This document shows, in pieces, positions 6,326-6,780 of a stretch of 6,780 nt of DNA. The translations under genes were made by a program, and so were the position numbers. The stretch spans positions 1 through 6,780 of the forward strand of contig JAEZIQ010000094.1 of NCBI GenBank assembly GCA_023436605.1, written 5' to 3'. Origin of the DNA: Actinomycetes bacterium. GTDB taxonomy: Bacteria > Actinomycetota > Thermoleophilia > Solirubrobacterales > 70-9. Under the pieces are notes generated by a model. It saw nothing but the letters and a program-made list of their open reading frames with translations, had not been told where the DNA came from and did not search any database. The number at the start of each line of letters is the position of its first letter. Position 1 is the stretch's first letter.

Positions 6326-6780
6326 GGAATCCGGCCAGGTGCGGAGCGGTGGCGGTCGTGGCGGTGCTCGGACTCGCGTTGGTCCTGCCGTCGGGAATCT
6401 CGGCGGCCGGCAAGAGAACTCCTGCGCTCCTCACTTACAAGGCGATGGTCCACATCGCCGGCGGGCTGACCTTCACCAGCCACCACGACAGTTTCAAGAA
6501 CTGCCTCCCCGGGCAGCGCTGGACTCTCAAGGAGGACTCCGACGTGGAGATGCGGGGCAACCTGCTGATCGAAACCTTCCGGAACCAGCGGGTCAGGACC
6601 AGCTCGATCAGCGTCCCTGGCGGAGCCGAGAGCAAGAACAGGCTGGAGAAGTACGAGGAGTCCAATTACTGCCCGCCTGATGAGCCCTCCCAACTCGAAG
6701 CGCCCCTGTGCAAGAGCTTCGTCGGCAAGGGCAGCCTCAGCCTCTATCCGGATCCGCGACGGAAGGGCCCGAAGCGGGTC
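6322..6780 (+). CDS. Secreted protein of unknown function, 3'-truncated by window edge
   Basis: The frame from ATG 6322 stays open for 153 codons to the right edge, so the C-terminus is missing. It starts by an ATGA overlap with the preceding gene's stop and has a strong ribosome binding site. The N-terminus is a Sec signal peptide: MRNPARCGAV, a hydrophobic core at about 9-26, and SGISAAG with likely cleavage after Ala28 or Ala29. The mature part is polar, with alternating strand-like stretches (LTYKAMVHIAGGLTFTS, 37-53; NLLIETF, 80-86) and three cysteines (61, 117, 130) that may form disulfides outside the cell. I recognise no family, catalytic motif or lipobox; Cys7 precedes the hydrophobic core and is not a lipoprotein cysteine. 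Co-transcription with the secreted propeller suggests a related envelope or extracellular role. Confidence 0.75.
   Translation, partial: MRNPARCGAVAVVAVLGLALVLPSGISAAGKRTPALLTYKAMVHIAGGLTFTSHHDSFKNCLPGQRWTLKEDSDVEMRGNLLIETFRNQRVRTSSISVPGGAESKNRLEKYEESNYCPPDEPSQLEAPLCKSFVGKGSLSLYPDPRRKGPKRV

Noticed and set aside
5743..6693. A 316-codon minus-strand frame opposite the two secreted genes
   Set aside because: It spans the junction of two well-supported + strand genes, has a Pro/Ala/Arg-biased composition and no domain, so it is treated as a shadow.
1..6780. CRISPR arrays, tRNA or rRNA genes, insertion sequences, phage or defence genes
   Set aside because: I found no direct-repeat arrays, no tRNA-like cloverleaf, no transposase or nuclease motifs. 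The window is tiled by ordinary coding sequence with only two short gaps.

Overview
This is a strongly GC-rich window with G/C-dominated third codon positions. All recognisable genes are on the + strand and closely packed, with GTG, TTG and ATG starts. The secreted protein at 5051-6325 ends in a Lys/Ala/Gly-rich module of a style I associate with soil Actinomycetota of the class Thermoleophilia (Solirubrobacterales-like). That placement is an inference from composition and domain style; no rRNA or marker gene is present.

Layout: (1) positions 3-1439 hold a DHA2-type 14-TM drug/proton antiporter cut by the left window edge. (2) After a 107-base gap with a good sigma70-like promoter (TTGACA, 16 bases, TATGCT), there are three genes joined by 4-base stop/start overlaps. 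They are a secreted or membrane-anchored formylglycine-type sulfatase (1547-3220), a small DUF1330 protein (3217-3624), and a cytosolic beta-propeller-like protein of unknown function (3621-5003). (3) A 47-base gap carries a second promoter placed so that transcription should begin at or next to the ATG, giving a leaderless mRNA. It drives a secreted TolB-like propeller with a very basic tail (5051-6325) and, by an ATGA overlap, a second secreted protein (6322 to the right edge) that runs out of the window.

How the genes may work together: the sulfatase would release sulfate from a sulfated sugar or ester outside the membrane. The two coupled downstream genes are probably co-expressed with it, but neither gives a clear reaction. 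The last two genes are both exported and probably act in the cell envelope or outside the cell. I see no CRISPR array, RNA gene, insertion sequence, phage gene or defence system. The most unusual points are the coupled sulfatase/DUF1330/propeller trio, the acid-free basic tail of the secreted propeller, and the leaderless promoter arrangement.
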